From contig NC_051099.1 in the NCBI RefSeq assembly GCF_901709675.1, positions 4,712,001-4,776,000 of the forward strand: a DNA stretch of 64,000 nt. Reading direction: 5' to 3'. Each line of letters starts with the position of its first letter. The first letter of the stretch is position 1. Source of the stretch: Syngnathus acus. Taxonomy: Eukaryota > Chordata > Actinopteri > Syngnathiformes > Syngnathidae. Under the pieces are notes generated by a model. It made no database searches, had not been told where the DNA came from, and was given only the letters and a program-made list of their open reading frames with translations. The position numbers were made by a program, and so were the translations under genes. Positions 1 to 13,847 of this stretch are shown here, piece by piece.

Positions 1-615
1 TGCCCAAGAGAAAGCATTCTAGTTATTTTTAATAAGTGAAGAATAGAAGCTGCACTGTAAAATAAGTGGCAGTAAATTACATTTGTTTTAATCAGAGATG
101 CAACTGAACTTTATTTATTTTGTGCACTGATTTTGAATCTGAGCTTTGTTTCTCTAGCACATCATGTTTTATAATAATAACAAAAATAATCCAGCAATCA
201 TAGCTATTTCTACACATGCATTATTTTGTGAAGCGGTTACAGATGTAAGAGGAGAGATTCAAATGAAGTCTCCTTTCACCAGTGGATCAGAGACAGCATG
301 ATCAAAGTGTGCATGAAGTCCCGCAGGTTTGCTACAAGCTAAGCTTCAAAAGTAGAGTAAACAATCAGCTGTTGCAAATAGAAAGACTGAGAGTGGATGG
401 CTCAGTTCCCCTGTCCAATTTAGAACTGCTTCAGTTTCAAGCGCCAAGTGCAGGCCCACGTTCTGCACTCATAAATAACATATAATAAAGAAAGTATTTC
501 GTCATTTGAAATAAGTTCAGATTTCATATTAGGCACATTATTATCTTGAAAATGTTCAATTTTGCAGGTTCCTATTTTTAGAATTTTATTGAATCGAGCA
601 ATAGCAAGAGGCTAC
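1..615. other. umodl1 intronic sequence, no exon recognised
   Basis: The last recognised umodl1 exon ends at 616 in phase 1. I searched the minus strand of this stretch for a phase-1 ZP-type exon and found none I could support. A 67-codon plus-strand reading frame at 282-485 has no family resemblance. Confidence 0.5.
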
Positions 616-3600
616 CTTGACATGCTCTCCCAGGCCTTTGTGGTTCTGTGTCCATAAATCCATCTCGACATGAGCATGTGAAGGAACCCCAGGTATTTGT
701 ACATGTAGCCCATTGGGAACAATCATTTTCCCCTGGAACACATTCATCAAAATCTACAAGAACAAACACAACATAATTTTCACTCCAGTATCTGGCATAC
801 TTTTGTATTTTATATTCTACTAAATAAATAATAGAGTGTAAAGAATTCAACAGTTTATGCATTATGATTATTTTTTTCTCCGGCTCCTTCTGCTATAATT
901 AACTTGACCACAGGAAGGCAGTATAATACAGTCATGCAAAATAAATAAATAAAAATAAAAATATATATGAGCACTGTCATAATGTAAAGACACATACCAC
1001 TGATGCTTGTATTATTTTCATCCATTGTGTATATAGAGCTGTTCCTCAATGAGTAGAGTATTGCTGTGGATGTGTTTCTGATGTCTTGTTCTTGACCAGG
1101 GCTGAAGATCAGGATGAAGTCGACCACCACACTGCCGGGGGAAAACTTTATGATCTCGATTCTCACCTGACCCGAATTCATCATCGTCTTTGTATCTCGG
1201 GCCAGAGAAAAGTAGATCTGCAAAGAAATATAGCCAGGACTGTCGCAATGTTTTCTGTGATATCCACAAAATCAGAACACACGATGGACCTACCTCATCT
1301 AAAATTCCCGCTGTAAGATTTTTATAGGCCTGACTGCTTGTGTTGTATAGGTCATCGGTGAACGGGATGTTGGTAAGTCGCGTGGTTGCATCCAGAGTTT
1401 GAGCATCTACAAAGAAATGGTTATCGATTCAAATTGATTATTTGTCGATTCATTAATTAATTTTGACACATGGACAATATACCCTCAAGAGATTATCTCC
1501 ATGTTTTACACTTTTTAAAACCGAGTTCCAGTGTCTCAATAACATCTCTGACAGTTTTTTTTTTTAAATTAAAACACCCCAAAGATAAAAAGCTATTTTT
1601 AAACATTGTATTAAAAAGCCCCCTGCCCTAAAAAAGCAAATAGATTTAGACATTGATCTACCAAAGCAAGTCAGATTTATAAGAATAGTTCTTACCAGTT
1701 TTGACTGCTATATAAAGAATATCTCCATGGCTTTTATTTGTTTGGATCTTAACAGTGACATTGTAGAGCACCCCCGGCTGCAGTTCCCTCACTTCCATCA
1801 TGGTCTGCTCAGTTGTCCACATCCTAATAACATCTGAGCCCTCACTAAGACCCACCAAGTAAGTCTGGTTTGCTGGGATTAGGCTGGACCAGTACACACA
1901 AAAAGAAGTGCCAGTGATGTTGGCAGCCTGTAATCTGCTGATGCCAGGGGAGGAGGCTGGAAAAGGGCAGAGAGAGAGAGAGAGAGCACAATTATGACTC
2001 CTGTTTGCCGGTTTGCCAGACTGAGATAAGAATAAAATCCTTCATACAACTTGTGGTTGATGTCAAAGGCAGCTCATCAGTTGTAGATCCGTATATTGCA
2101 GTGCTCGTGTTTTCTGTGACGTTGAAACTAATCACCGTGTTGTTGTGTGCAGTCGGAGGTGAGGTTATATTGATTGGTAGAGGGCAACACTGCATGGACT
2201 CTGTGGTGCCTTGCGTGGTGATGTCATTTGGCACTAAAACAAAAAAGTAAGCCTCGGATGAAAATGTATTATCTAAACAGTGGCTGCCACTACAATAACA
2301 TTGCAGTCAGGTTCTATTTATATTTTGTTCTAACCTGCACAATGAGTTCCGGGATTGCTGAGGTCAACGTCAACATATCTTGCTTGGCAGGTGCAGTGGT
2401 AGGAGCCCACCGTGTTGCTACATTGAGCTAGTGGAGAGCAGTGATGGAGAGCCGGATGTGCACATTCATTGACATCTACAAGGATGAAAAGGGAAGAATG
2501 AAGAAATACATCATTCACACTCACATCGACACCGATTTGACAATTAAGAATTGCGTAAAATGCCATCTAGTGGTGAATTAATATAATGCAATGAGCCATG
2601 TTCAAAGTGTGCATATTTGAAGGACGTCTATCACCATTTATTTTCATCAGATGTGGAAGCAACAAATCATTATAGTGTTCCCTCAAGTGACAAAGTAAGT
2701 TTGTCTCCTATGGGTATCCGTAGTAGAAAGATGGCGCTTCCTGAAAGGTAACGCACGACCCTTGTTATATAATTAGCGATTATTGCTCCTACATTAAATA
2801 AAAAATTCTTTGATTGATCAAACATATTTGTTTGAATATTATTGAGATAATCATTTTTTTTTAAATGAATGAACACTGAAAAAGAAAACAATCTGTCGCT
2901 TCTGAAATCACACTGTCCCTTTAATGTTTCTATCACAGAACATATAACTTCCTGTAAGAGTCATTTTCCGTCTATAATTAGGCTCCTTTGAAAGCGAATC
3001 AAAACAAAGGTCTCGGAAAGAACGATTTCCATTCAGTGGTACAAACGTGTTCATGCAGTTACCACCTTGTATCCGTAATACGTATGGACTTGTGAGCAAT
3101 GCGTGGGGGAGGGGGAAATCTGTGTGACTAACTCGGGTGTTATTTTCTGCCATCGCAGGAAACATCCCACAGAAGACGTTCGCTCAAATAGAAGCGAAGC
3201 TGTGGTGTCACTGAGTCATTCTTTCCTGACTGCAATGTTCTGTACATGCATCACACGCTTGAAAAATGTCACCCCGTCTGAAGAAACACAAGTCAAATCA
3301 CGTGCGGCCTCGCCTCTACTTGTCCTCCTCACCTTCTACTGTCACAGCTGACACCTCTTGTATGTGTTTCAGGAGGAAATGCAGTTTTGACGTGACCACG
3401 TGAGGTGAAAGAGCAAAGCTGCAGTCTATCAGCAGCGAGGTGGCCGTTCGATACGGATGCACGGGCCATGAGCTGAGGTAATAAACTGAAAAATCAACTG
3501 ACTCCAACGCTCCAGTTACCTGCAAAAAAAAAAGGGAAAGGAGTGAACACAATGATAATCATTGTCTTGGGATGTTAGTTTTGCGGTACCATCGTTTGAA

Positions 3601-4880
3601 GTAATCTTGTGTGGTTGAAAAGAGCGCCGTTGTTCATCAATTGTTGATAATCTGTCTTTATTGTCACTGTCGCGTTGAAAGAGTGCCTCGGATTTTCCGT
3701 GTAATTAGCGGAGTCTGATGATTATAAATAACATAGTTAAAGGGTACAAAATAATAAAAAAACACAAAGATCCAGCGTTGAAATCTTTTGGATCGATTGT
3801 TGTCATTTAAAAAAAAATCATGATCATAAATGAATTTGATTTTATTTAATTTTTTTACATTTATTCTTAACTCAAACATATACTACATGTATAAATTCAT
3901 GCTAAAAATATACTGGCACTTGTAAGCACAGACCTCCATCAAGATTAAAAAAAAGTAGAGGAAATGACATTTGCGGAGTGCAATATTGTATGTGATTGTT
4001 TGATCATGTTTTTGAAAGCTGCAGCTTCAGGCACTGTTTCCTGATCTTGAGCCAAGTCATTCTGTTTACAATACAATTCCTATTTAATATTATATTTGAA
4101 CAAAAACAGCACTCCACCAAACAGACTTGTTTTGATAATTTGACACAAGGACAAAGCAAAGCAATTTCTCGGGTAAAATAAAAAATATATACTAACTTGT
4201 AAGGTTATTGCAGAGAAAGTAACCCGAGCTCTCACAGCACTTTTGCCAATCCGGACAATCAATGTCCCACTTGCAGTCATCAACACTGGAATTAGATCTA
4301 ATTGTGGTTGGGCACCATCCAGGTTTGGCCATCAAGTCTTCACTCCCATTTAAAGCTCCATTAAAAAAAAAAAAGAAACACCAAAACCATCAGAAAGACA
4401 GAAAGTAAAAGCGAATGTTCTGCATGCACACTTACACAGGGCACAGTAGCTTCCCACTTGGACGTAACCATGGCAACATCTGGTCACCTGCTCCACCAGG
4501 ATCCTGTACTCTGTCTGATGAACTAGTTTGAAAAGCGTCACTGGACATGGCGTCCAAAAGAGCCAGCCACCGCAACTCTTGGTTACAGTATACGGAACCT
4601 TTCGGAACACCAAGGAACTCACAGTGCGGGTCTCGTTGTAAATACAGAGTTGATAGCCAGATGGAGATAAGGATTCTCCTATCAGAAATAAATATTCTTG
4701 AGTGATGACATTAATTGGTTGCTTTAAAATTAGATTATTAATTACATATGTACATTAATTGGTTAAAATTAGCAACATTTCTGTTTTGATCATATATATC
4801 ATACCTTCATATGCAGCTGTTTTCCATGTGGAGAGAGCCAAAAGAGAAAATATCATCCAAATTGAAAGCATATGACCCAT
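616..4880 (-). CDS. umodl1: Uromodulin-like 1 (UMODL1), N-terminal part; 3' end outside window
   Basis: Eleven coding exons on the minus strand, in transcript order: 4880-4805, 4678-4436, 4355-4197, 3714-3590, 3519-3333, 2475-2335, 2233-2048, 1956-1696, 1406-1294, 1217-998, 753-616. All phases join, giving 616 residues. Visible in order: a signal peptide (starts MGHMLSIWMIF), an EMI domain (about 27-105, many Cys), a WAP domain (about 115-160, KPGWCP to a CC pair), a two-exon conserved block with N-glycosylation sequons, a calcium-binding EGF (DVNEC), a Thr/Asn-rich linker, a fibronectin type III domain, a SEA-like domain and a second EGF (DFDEC). UMODL1 is an extracellular/membrane ZP-family protein. 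The expected C-terminal ZP domain was not seen and should lie left of position 1. Order EMI-WAP-EGF-FN3-SEA-EGF is diagnostic, and the neighbour zbtb21 agrees with human 21q22.3. Least certain: the donors near 2048 and 4197. Confidence 0.9.
2560..2573 (-). promoter_or_regulatory. CTCF-like motif in umodl1 intron
   Basis: On the minus strand this reads CCACTAGATGGCAT, one base off the duplicated motif near 47.2 kb and a good fit to the CTCF core consensus. It lies between the EGF exon and the upstream conserved block. Occupancy is inference only. Confidence 0.4.
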
Positions 4881-6219
<1,339 letters not shown>

Positions 6220-6385
6220 TCCAAGCGCAGTGCACGTGACGAGCTTTCAATGCAATGACCTCATCCCTGGTGTGGGATGACGTCAAATTCAAGATGGATG
6301 GAATCACGACCAGCACGCAGAAATCGACACAACACTGAATTAAGTCCAGGTTGTTTGGATGAGAGAACTTAATCACGAGGGCCGG
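6220..6385 (+). promoter_or_regulatory. zbtb21: Probable zbtb21 promoter and non-coding first exon
   Basis: A consensus CRE (TGACGTCA) lies at 6278-6285. A strong splice donor (CCGG then GTAAGC) ends a likely 5' UTR exon at 6385. It would splice to the acceptor at 7544, two bases before the zbtb21 ATG. The transcription start was not determined; the exon is inferred from the donor, the CRE and the lack of an ATG-bearing exon. Confidence 0.55.
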
Positions 6386-7544
6386 GTAAGCGGAGAATTC
6401 TATTTTAAGTTGGTTAAAAACGGAATAGAATATGGTTGATAGAGTAGCATTTAGTGGGCGCTTTTTTTTTTCTCCCTCTTCCCCCCCTGACGTAACTCAA
6501 AGGGGCAGTTAGGCTGTTGTTAAACCCGAGCAGCTACAACCTGTTTAGCTGGGAGCGACGTCTCGTCTTCACGTTTTTTTTAAATAATCAATATAAAATA
6601 AGGCGGCTCTCGTAGCAGGCGTAGCGGATTCATTCATAGTGCTCCTACCGAGTGCGTGTTCAACTGAGTCCATAACGCGCCCAACTTTTCCCTCCTGACG
6701 CCACACTGCATATTCGCAAAACCACCGAGCAGGAATGGCTGAGCGCGGCGCCATTCACATTCCGCTTCACAAATTATAAACATTCTGCCACTCTTGTGCA
6801 AAAGTATTCTTATTTTGCGGAACAAGTAAAGTGTCATGCAGGAGTGCGCCACGTCTCACGGATGATCTAATGCCCCCAGCGTTAGTGGACTTCCTCGTAG
6901 AAAGAAAGAAAAAACACGAGTGGCGACTGTTTCGTTATTTGGGGGTGAGGTTAGTTATTTAGTTAATAGTTTTAAACAGATGAATGAAGACAAACTGGAT
7001 TCTAAAATGACGTGTCTGAAGTTGACAACACCATTGGTTAACACACCTCGTGCTTTCAATATTACTTCACCTCTATTAGATAAGGAGTGCATGAAACTGT
7101 TCTATTCCTTTTTTTTTTAAAGATATAACATATGCATTTTGTGACATTTAATGAAAACAATTATTGTGTAAAGCGAATATGTAATTAAATAAAAATCCAC
7201 AAATATAACTAAAAAAACCTGTGATGAGGTAAGAGTAAGACTGTCTGTGACACTGTAGTCTTATTTCAGAAATTAAAATAATTTCTGAATTTATTCTGCG
7301 CAGCACGATGAAATTGTGGTTATCGTATTTCTGTGGGTCTGGTTTTGAATTTTGGTTTAGGCAAATTTGGTGGTCCACAAAGTTGCACTAGCTCATTTTA
7401 TACAGCATGTTTATCTTCCTTTTACCCGGTCGTTGTTAAACGTCACTGAGTACCTGAATAACTGTATAATAGTTATATAATAATAAATATTCATATCTGC
7501 ATGTTCATTCCCACATCTAACCTCTTTTTGTTTCTTTTTTTTAG
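6386..7544 (+). other. zbtb21: zbtb21 5' intron
   Basis: About 1.16 kb, ending in a T-rich tract and TTTAG acceptor immediately before CA-ATG. Short reading frames here (for example 6569-6852 minus) show no family features. The 6470-6900 part is relatively CpG-rich and may hold further promoter sequence. Confidence 0.5.
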
Positions 7545-7546
7545 CA

Positions 7547-10540
7547 ATGGAGAGCTTAGTGCACTACAGTTGTCCTGCCCATGCCCTCTCCGTGCTGGGG
7601 CAGCTCAATGAGCAGCGTCTCCGAGGCCACATGTGTGACGTGGTCCTCGTTGTGGCCGATCAGCGGTACCAAGCCCACAAAAGTGTCCTGGCTGCCAGTA
7701 GTGAATATTTCCAGTCCCTCTTCACCAGGATGGATGACACGTCGTTAAAGGTTGTAATGGTGGACTTCTGTGAACCTGACGCTTTTGAGATAGTGCTGAA
7801 TTACATTTACTCGTCTTCACTTTTTGTGGACAAAGACAGTCTCTCAGCAATCCAAGAGTTGGGCTACACTTTGGGAATCCCTTTCCTCACCAACATCGTG
7901 TCCACCAAGCCACATGCGTCATATTGCGTCTCGAGAAAAAGACTGTCCTATTCCGAAGGGGATGACAACGACGCCCAGACAAGGAGCGTCATCGTGTGCC
8001 GTGTCCGCAACGACACATCCGAACCCTCGTGTCCAAACTATCAGACAAAAACACCGGAAAGATCGTCGTCTCTCGTCGCGACTGAATCGGCTCAGCCTCC
8101 TTCGGAACTTAAGTCCTGCGACTCGGTCAGAAACTCTGAAGCTATCACGAGTAAATTACATGAACAAACTGAAGCTTCTGGAAGGAGGTCCACCCATCCA
8201 TACACATCCATTTTAAAAGGGAATCCATCCTACTTGTCTTCTATTAGGCCCCAGCTGAAAACATCGGCATCATTCAGCGAGGCTGAAGTGCAGCATATCG
8301 GGATGTCGCAGTCTTGCTCAGACCAGGACGTAAAACAGGATTCAGGGGAGAACTACACCACCAAAGTGTCCTTTCAGGGTCAGGCCGCCACTGAGCTGAG
8401 CCAGACTATTGACCGGAGCGGGCCACTCATAAAAAGCTTACTTCGCAGATCGTTATCCATGGACAGCCCGGTTCCGGTCTTCTCACCCACGCTGGAGCTC
8501 AAGGAGCTGCAAAATCACGAACAGTCGGTCGTTAAATTGGCATCGGGTCCGGAACAATCGGCTCACAACGGTAATTCGCGAACATCTCCCATTGTTCTCA
8601 AGTCCAAGTATCACGGCAGACGGAATGAACAAACTCAGGTGGAAAGAGAGGACAGCGTGAAAGCCGAGCCCAGCAGTCCGCTCGCCGACCCTTTGGACAT
8701 TATTCGGATCACCGTCGGAGAAGCTTTGCCGGTCAATCTGAAAGATTTACAAACAAATTACGAACAATGTTCCAAGGCCAACTTCATTCCTTTGGGGAAA
8801 CGCAAGGAAAGGTCGGACAACAGACGGTACCCGTTCAAGAAGAACAAAATCTTTAAGGAACACAGCGTCTCCACAGAGGAGAACACGTCCGAAGTTGTGT
8901 CTCGCAGCACCAGCCACGACAACGAGAACGACAAAGAGTGGTTTCCGAACAAACTTTTCACGTGCTGGAACTGTTTCAAAGTGTTCCGGTCCAGCGCCGG
9001 ACTCCACCGACACGTAAACATGTACCACAACCCGGAAAAGCCGTACGCTTGCGACATCTGCCACAAGCGCTTCCATACAAACTTCAAAGTGTGGACCCAC
9101 TGTCAAACTCAACACGGCGTCCTCCAAAACCCGGCGTCATCTTCCAGCTCCCCGGTGATGGACGACCGATTCCAAAAGAAACTGATCGACATGGTGCGAG
9201 AGCGAGAAATCAAGAAAGCGTTGCTGTGGAAGCTGAAAAGGAATAAGCAAGCCATGCAGTCTACCGGCCTGTGCAAAAAGCGAACACGCGCCAACTTTGT
9301 ATGTCCCTATTGTGGCAAAGCATTTGTCTTTCAGTCTCAGTACAGGCAGCATTTAAGGACACATCCTGCAGAAAAAGCTGACAAGGACCCCCCAGGGGAG
9401 GACATCCTCTACCAGAAACAGGACGGGCCCAAGGATGACGACGGCGCCGTTTACTCCTGCAGACTCTGTAATATGAAGTTGCCGTCGCTCATCGAGCAAG
9501 GCGATCACGAGAGGGGTTGCCGGCATTCCACCGTTTGCCCTTACTGCGGCCTCCGCTTCTCCAGTCCGGCGGTCAAGAAAGACCACGAGGCACACTGCAG
9601 GTACAAGAAACTGACGTGCCTGGAATGCATGCGCACCTTCAAGTCCTCCTTCAGCATCTGGCGCCACCACGTGGAAGTGCACAACAACAACATGATCAAT
9701 ATTAAGGAACAGATTCATCCCAATGAGGGAATGACCGAAATGTTCATCGAGGAGCATTACAACAACGAACCTCTGGCAAGAGAGACAAATATGTTCAACG
9801 ATTCCTCGGGCACACCGATGTATGATGATTCCGAAGACTCGTCATCCTACGTGCCCGAGGACCTGAGCATGGGCCGTCACGGGAAGCTGGTGGTGAAAGA
9901 AGAGCCGCTGGAGGAGTCTGTGAGCGAGAGGGAAGAAACGGAGAGCGGCCAAACTGGCCTGGAGGAACCGGGCGTGTGGCCTTGCGAGAAATGCGGAAGT
10001 CTTTTCTACGCTCGCAAAGACCTGGAACGTCACCAGGAGCTCCTATGCCACATCAAGCCCTTCATCTGTCACATCTGCAACAAAGCCTTCAGGACCAACT
10101 TCCGCCTTTGGAGCCACTTTCAGTCGCACATGTCGAGCGCAAGCGAACACGCGGCCAAAGGGATGGACGTGCACCCCCCACCTCTGTCGCCCTCCCCGCC
10201 CGCGACCTCTCAAACATCTGAAGGGCCCTCTCCACCGGCCTCCGCACCAGTCGCGGCGGCCGACGAGTCCGACGGTCCCGAGGCTTCTGCGTCATTGCTC
10301 AACAACGGCGGCAAGATCCAAGCTCTGGCGGAGCAACAACCGAGAAGCCGCAGTCCCGTGTCCAGGTCAAACAGCGCAGAGAATTCAAGCGGGACTCAGG
10401 ATTCCGACACCCTCTTTTACCACGCGCCCTCTCTCTCGGCCTTGACCTTCAAGAGGCAGTACATGTGCAAACTCTGTCACAGGACCTTCAAGACAGCTTT
10501 CAGTCTCTGGAGCCACGAGCAGAGTCACGGCCACGTGTGA
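7547..10540 (+). CDS. zbtb21: Zinc finger and BTB domain-containing protein 21
   Basis: A single coding exon of 997 aa, close to the human protein (about 1,066 aa). The BTB/POZ domain occupies about residues 12-115 (GHMCDVVLVV, HKSVLAASSEYFQSLF) and mediates dimerisation and corepressor binding. A long low-complexity middle carries a likely SUMO-type motif VKAEP (about 371). Nine C2H2-type fingers follow: two at about 471-520, one at 584, a weak one at 636, then 663, 688, 811, 839 and a last finger ending at the C-terminus (about 971-994). Several share the F-x-S/T-x-F-x-x-W-x-H form typical of ZBTB21. The fourth lacks a normal second His pair. ZBTB21 is a nuclear repressor. The start fits the acceptor two bases upstream and the conserved N-terminus. 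The 3' end faces atg101. Confidence 0.97.
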   Translation: MESLVHYSCPAHALSVLGQLNEQRLRGHMCDVVLVVADQRYQAHKSVLAASSEYFQSLFTRMDDTSLKVVMVDFCEPDAFEIVLNYIYSSSLFVDKDSLSAIQELGYTLGIPFLTNIVSTKPHASYCVSRKRLSYSEGDDNDAQTRSVIVCRVRNDTSEPSCPNYQTKTPERSSSLVATESAQPPSELKSCDSVRNSEAITSKLHEQTEASGRRSTHPYTSILKGNPSYLSSIRPQLKTSASFSEAEVQHIGMSQSCSDQDVKQDSGENYTTKVSFQGQAATELSQTIDRSGPLIKSLLRRSLSMDSPVPVFSPTLELKELQNHEQSVVKLASGPEQSAHNGNSRTSPIVLKSKYHGRRNEQTQVEREDSVKAEPSSPLADPLDIIRITVGEALPVNLKDLQTNYEQCSKANFIPLGKRKERSDNRRYPFKKNKIFKEHSVSTEENTSEVVSRSTSHDNENDKEWFPNKLFTCWNCFKVFRSSAGLHRHVNMYHNPEKPYACDICHKRFHTNFKVWTHCQTQHGVLQNPASSSSSPVMDDRFQKKLIDMVREREIKKALLWKLKRNKQAMQSTGLCKKRTRANFVCPYCGKAFVFQSQYRQHLRTHPAEKADKDPPGEDILYQKQDGPKDDDGAVYSCRLCNMKLPSLIEQGDHERGCRHSTVCPYCGLRFSSPAVKKDHEAHCRYKKLTCLECMRTFKSSFSIWRHHVEVHNNNMINIKEQIHPNEGMTEMFIEEHYNNEPLARETNMFNDSSGTPMYDDSEDSSSYVPEDLSMGRHGKLVVKEEPLEESVSEREETESGQTGLEEPGVWPCEKCGSLFYARKDLERHQELLCHIKPFICHICNKAFRTNFRLWSHFQSHMSSASEHAAKGMDVHPPPLSPSPPATSQTSEGPSPPASAPVAAADESDGPEASASLLNNGGKIQALAEQQPRSRSPVSRSNSAENSSGTQDSDTLFYHAPSLSALTFKRQYMCKLCHRTFKTAFSLWSHEQSHGHV

Positions 10541-13037
10541 GCATTCAGCAAGTTCTCGCAGTACATTTGTCTGGAGGCTTCACACATGATCATCAAAAGC
10601 CAGCCTGGAAAAGGCAGACTTTGAATGTATCGCTTCCTTGCTTGCCTCCAGCGTACGGTTTTAAGGAGGGTGTAAACACACAGGGTATTCGGGCCACACT
10701 AAAAAGCAAAACAAAATATGATTTTTTTTTTTTTTTTTTTAAATAAATTCAGCAAACAAACATCAAAATATCTTTTTTTTTTCTTTAGCTCATATTTGTT
10801 AAATGACCCTTTGTGTATTTCCTTTTCAGTGTGACTTGAATACGCTTTGGACTATCATGAATGTGCAAACGAGTCCTAGATGTGTTTTGGGTATGATCTA
10901 CTTCAATTTATCGTAGTTGCCTACTTGTATTTACACGTACGTGTCGGTGTTTTAAGAGAGCGAGATGACGGTGTAACCCACGTGACTTGAGCTGAACCAC
11001 ACGTGACTTCAACGAACAAGCAAAAGGGGGGGGGGGCGTTGTTTTCAGAGCAAATGCTTTTGTTTATCTGCTGCGCTTCAATTATGGCTTAGTGCTTTTG
11101 CATCAGAATTGTTTCTTGGTGTGATAAATCTTTACGATTTTTCACGCCTCGTGCACTTTTTTGCCTTCATAAAAAATAGGGAGATTATGAGTTGTACAGT
11201 TGTGACTTTAGGACTGATGCATGTACCTAATTGTTATTCACTTTCTTCACTTGTTGCATTGATTTTTCTATCTCTCAAACTACAGTACCTTAATGTAAAA
11301 CAGCATAATGACATCATAGCATTAAAAAAAAAAAAAAATCTCAGGTTGTTCAGGCATTTCAAAACATTGATGTAGTGAGAAGTCAGGTTACATTATCTTC
11401 CGAAGTATTCATTGAGTGATTAAGATATGTTTTGTACAATTTCAGTGGATGTGATTTTAGTGTGTTGTACAAAAAATGGCAAGTTGTATCGACTGAAAAA
11501 AAGGTGGTGTTTGTGGTCCTCTACTTTGCAGAGTATTTGAATCTAAAGCTAATGTTATGTATTTTACAGTTCAACTTTCTGTATTATTATTTTTTGCCTC
11601 TTGATTGACAGGTCATCACGGTCATTCAAAAACATAGATCCACTCAATCCAAGCACCGATCTGACTAAAATGACAACATTTTGAATCTTATTTTTCATAT
11701 CACTTCAATGAATGTGCCATTTGAGTTGGATACTTAACCAATATTCGATCAAAGTTTTGGACCGAGGTTTTTTTTTCATAATCACATATTCAATAACATT
11801 CAGCAACATGATGACTTTACTCAGGCGGTACCATCGGGAAAGGTGCGGTACTTTGGAGGCACAATTGTTTATTACTTCACTGGTTCTTTTATCTCAAACA
11901 ACTTTGTTTGTGATTAACAAGTAAAAACAAAATGAACTTAGTACAACTACAATTGTTTATTCTCATGCGCTTTGTGTTCCTGCTTCTAAAGAGTCACCGT
12001 GGATTGTGTTTTGAATGTAGCCTAGGTGTTTCAATTTGTAATCCTGTACCTTTGCTTTGGCTTGATGGTAAATAATAATGGAGAAATATGTATAAGTACA
12101 AATAGCGCCTTGTTGTGGCTGATTCTTTTGACATTGCATCAATAATAGGTCAATATCACTATTAAGTGCTTGGTGTCCTCATCAGAATCATAATGAGAGC
12201 GTAGCAGAGTAATGAAAGGTCGGCAAAACATTTGCACACATACACAGTACAATGATGTCACTTAAGATGCATTTCTTTCATTTTATTGTCTTTTTATTTT
12301 CCCCCATGGAACATTTTTCATGTTCCCAACACTGCTCTGCTGACATATGTGTAACAAATGGTTAGTTAAATGATGAATTGATTTTACTATTCACAAGTTA
12401 GTCATTTTGATCACGTGTATTCTATTTTCATCATGTTGAATATGAAATTGCAATTAATGTGGGGTAACTGCCCCTTTTACAACCTTATGATGATTTCAGT
12501 GACATTACTACCTGTATTTTTTTTTTTAGGCAAACAGTATGTATGTTGTGATATTTGTGTCATTTTATGTGTAGTTGGATGCCAATCTTAACATAATATT
12601 GAGATTTCAAATTCACAGTCAGCTTGCTAACCAAATCATGTTGCTTAGTGAAAATCTACCATGTGCTAGCATTAGCCAAAAATGTCCACCCTATCAGCAG
12701 ATTCTCAAAGTTGAATGTAAAATTCAATGGAAAATGTCCGATTTTCAAGGGTGAAGTTTATTAAGCACCTTATGGTGATATTGACTTAATAGTGCTCTTA
12801 AATTCTTTGTGAGAAAGACTTTGTGCACTGTTCTCGAGAGATATTAGGATTGTGTACAATGGACGTGTTTCTGACGTTTTGTACCAGTTTTGTTAGTTCA
12901 ATCTTTTTAGTAAAGCAGTGCTCAACCTGCAATAAGATTTGTATCAGCATTGGTTGTGTTATTGTTGCTTTTTTGCAGCTGTTTTTTTTGTTTAGTTTTT
13001 TTTTTCTACAGTTTTTGTGATTTATCTCTGTAATAAA
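10541..13037 (+). other. zbtb21: Probable zbtb21 3' UTR
   Basis: About 2.5 kb of AT-rich sequence without convincing coding potential. AATAAA signals occur at about 10742-10747 (proximal) and 13032-13037 (distal, followed by a GT-rich stretch), so alternative polyadenylation is possible. Homopolymer tracts occur at about 10720-10740 and 11027-11037. Confidence 0.5.
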
Positions 13038-13655
13038 GAGTTACATTGTATAAGAAACAATGTAAACTTTTTTTCACAATGTGTATTAATTCCATATAGA
13101 TTGTTATAATTATTTAAATAGGCCAATACTATTAACCAATTTTTTTTAGTGGCTTTGGTGTAAATGTTCTCTTCAGTGTTCCAAAACCAGTTGCTATAAG
13201 TTACAAATCATGTGACTATGGATGACCTTTTCTAAATTTACTTAAACCTTAAGGTAAATATCATACAAATGCTGAACTAATCAAGAGGTGGCATAAACAA
13301 ACATTGGCCTGATGGCAACATTCAGCTTGAGGCTTGTATGGTGTGGGCCATTGTGACCTGGAAACGAGCGAGTTGAGCTATAGAATGGATGCTTTTATTT
13401 TTTTCAAAACAATACACTGAACACCATTCCTGCACAATGTTCCTGATTGTGTGTGTAGTGAGAATGCAACTCTTTGCACATTCAAAAAACAAGGGCCTCT
13501 TGAACTATTAAAACAAAAAGAACTGTAAATGCGTCATCAGATACAGAACATGGACAAATCTTTAATTTTAAGATTATTTCTATTTACAATAGATTTCATA
13601 AAATATTTAAACAATTTATAGACAATGGTGTCAAACAAATAATGACATGTTACTG

Positions 13656-13717
13656 CTAAGCGTCTTTGGGTTTTTGAAAAGCGCTATACAAATTTAATGA
13701 ATTATTATTATTGTTTT
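13656..13717 (+). repeat. L2-clade LINE or SINE 3' tail
   Basis: The segment carries the typical AAGCGCTATACAAAT tail of fish L2-type LINEs and the SINEs that borrow it, followed by (ATT)n. Only the tail is recognisable. It lies between the convergent 3' ends of zbtb21 and atg101. Confidence 0.7.
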
Positions 13718-13720
13718 ATT
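13715..13720 (-). other. atg101: Candidate atg101 polyadenylation signal
   Basis: AATAAA on the minus strand, about 130 nt after the atg101 stop codon. It abuts the repeat tail, so the signal may derive from or border a retroelement. Confidence 0.5.
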
Positions 13721-13847
13721 TCTCTGAGTTGACAAGGATAAGAAATTACACAAATCGTACCATTGTTTCACAGTCAAAACTAATTGAGAGGAAAAAAATA
13801 TTGTAATCTTGCACCATCACGCGTGAAGCTTGAATAACAGGTTAACT

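Noticed and set aside
2908-3165. Possible extra umodl1 exon (minus frame, 85 codons)
   Set aside because: The flanking exons join in phase without it and it shows no module pattern.
9353-9757. 134-codon antisense frame in zbtb21
   Set aside because: Shadow of the zinc-finger coding strand.
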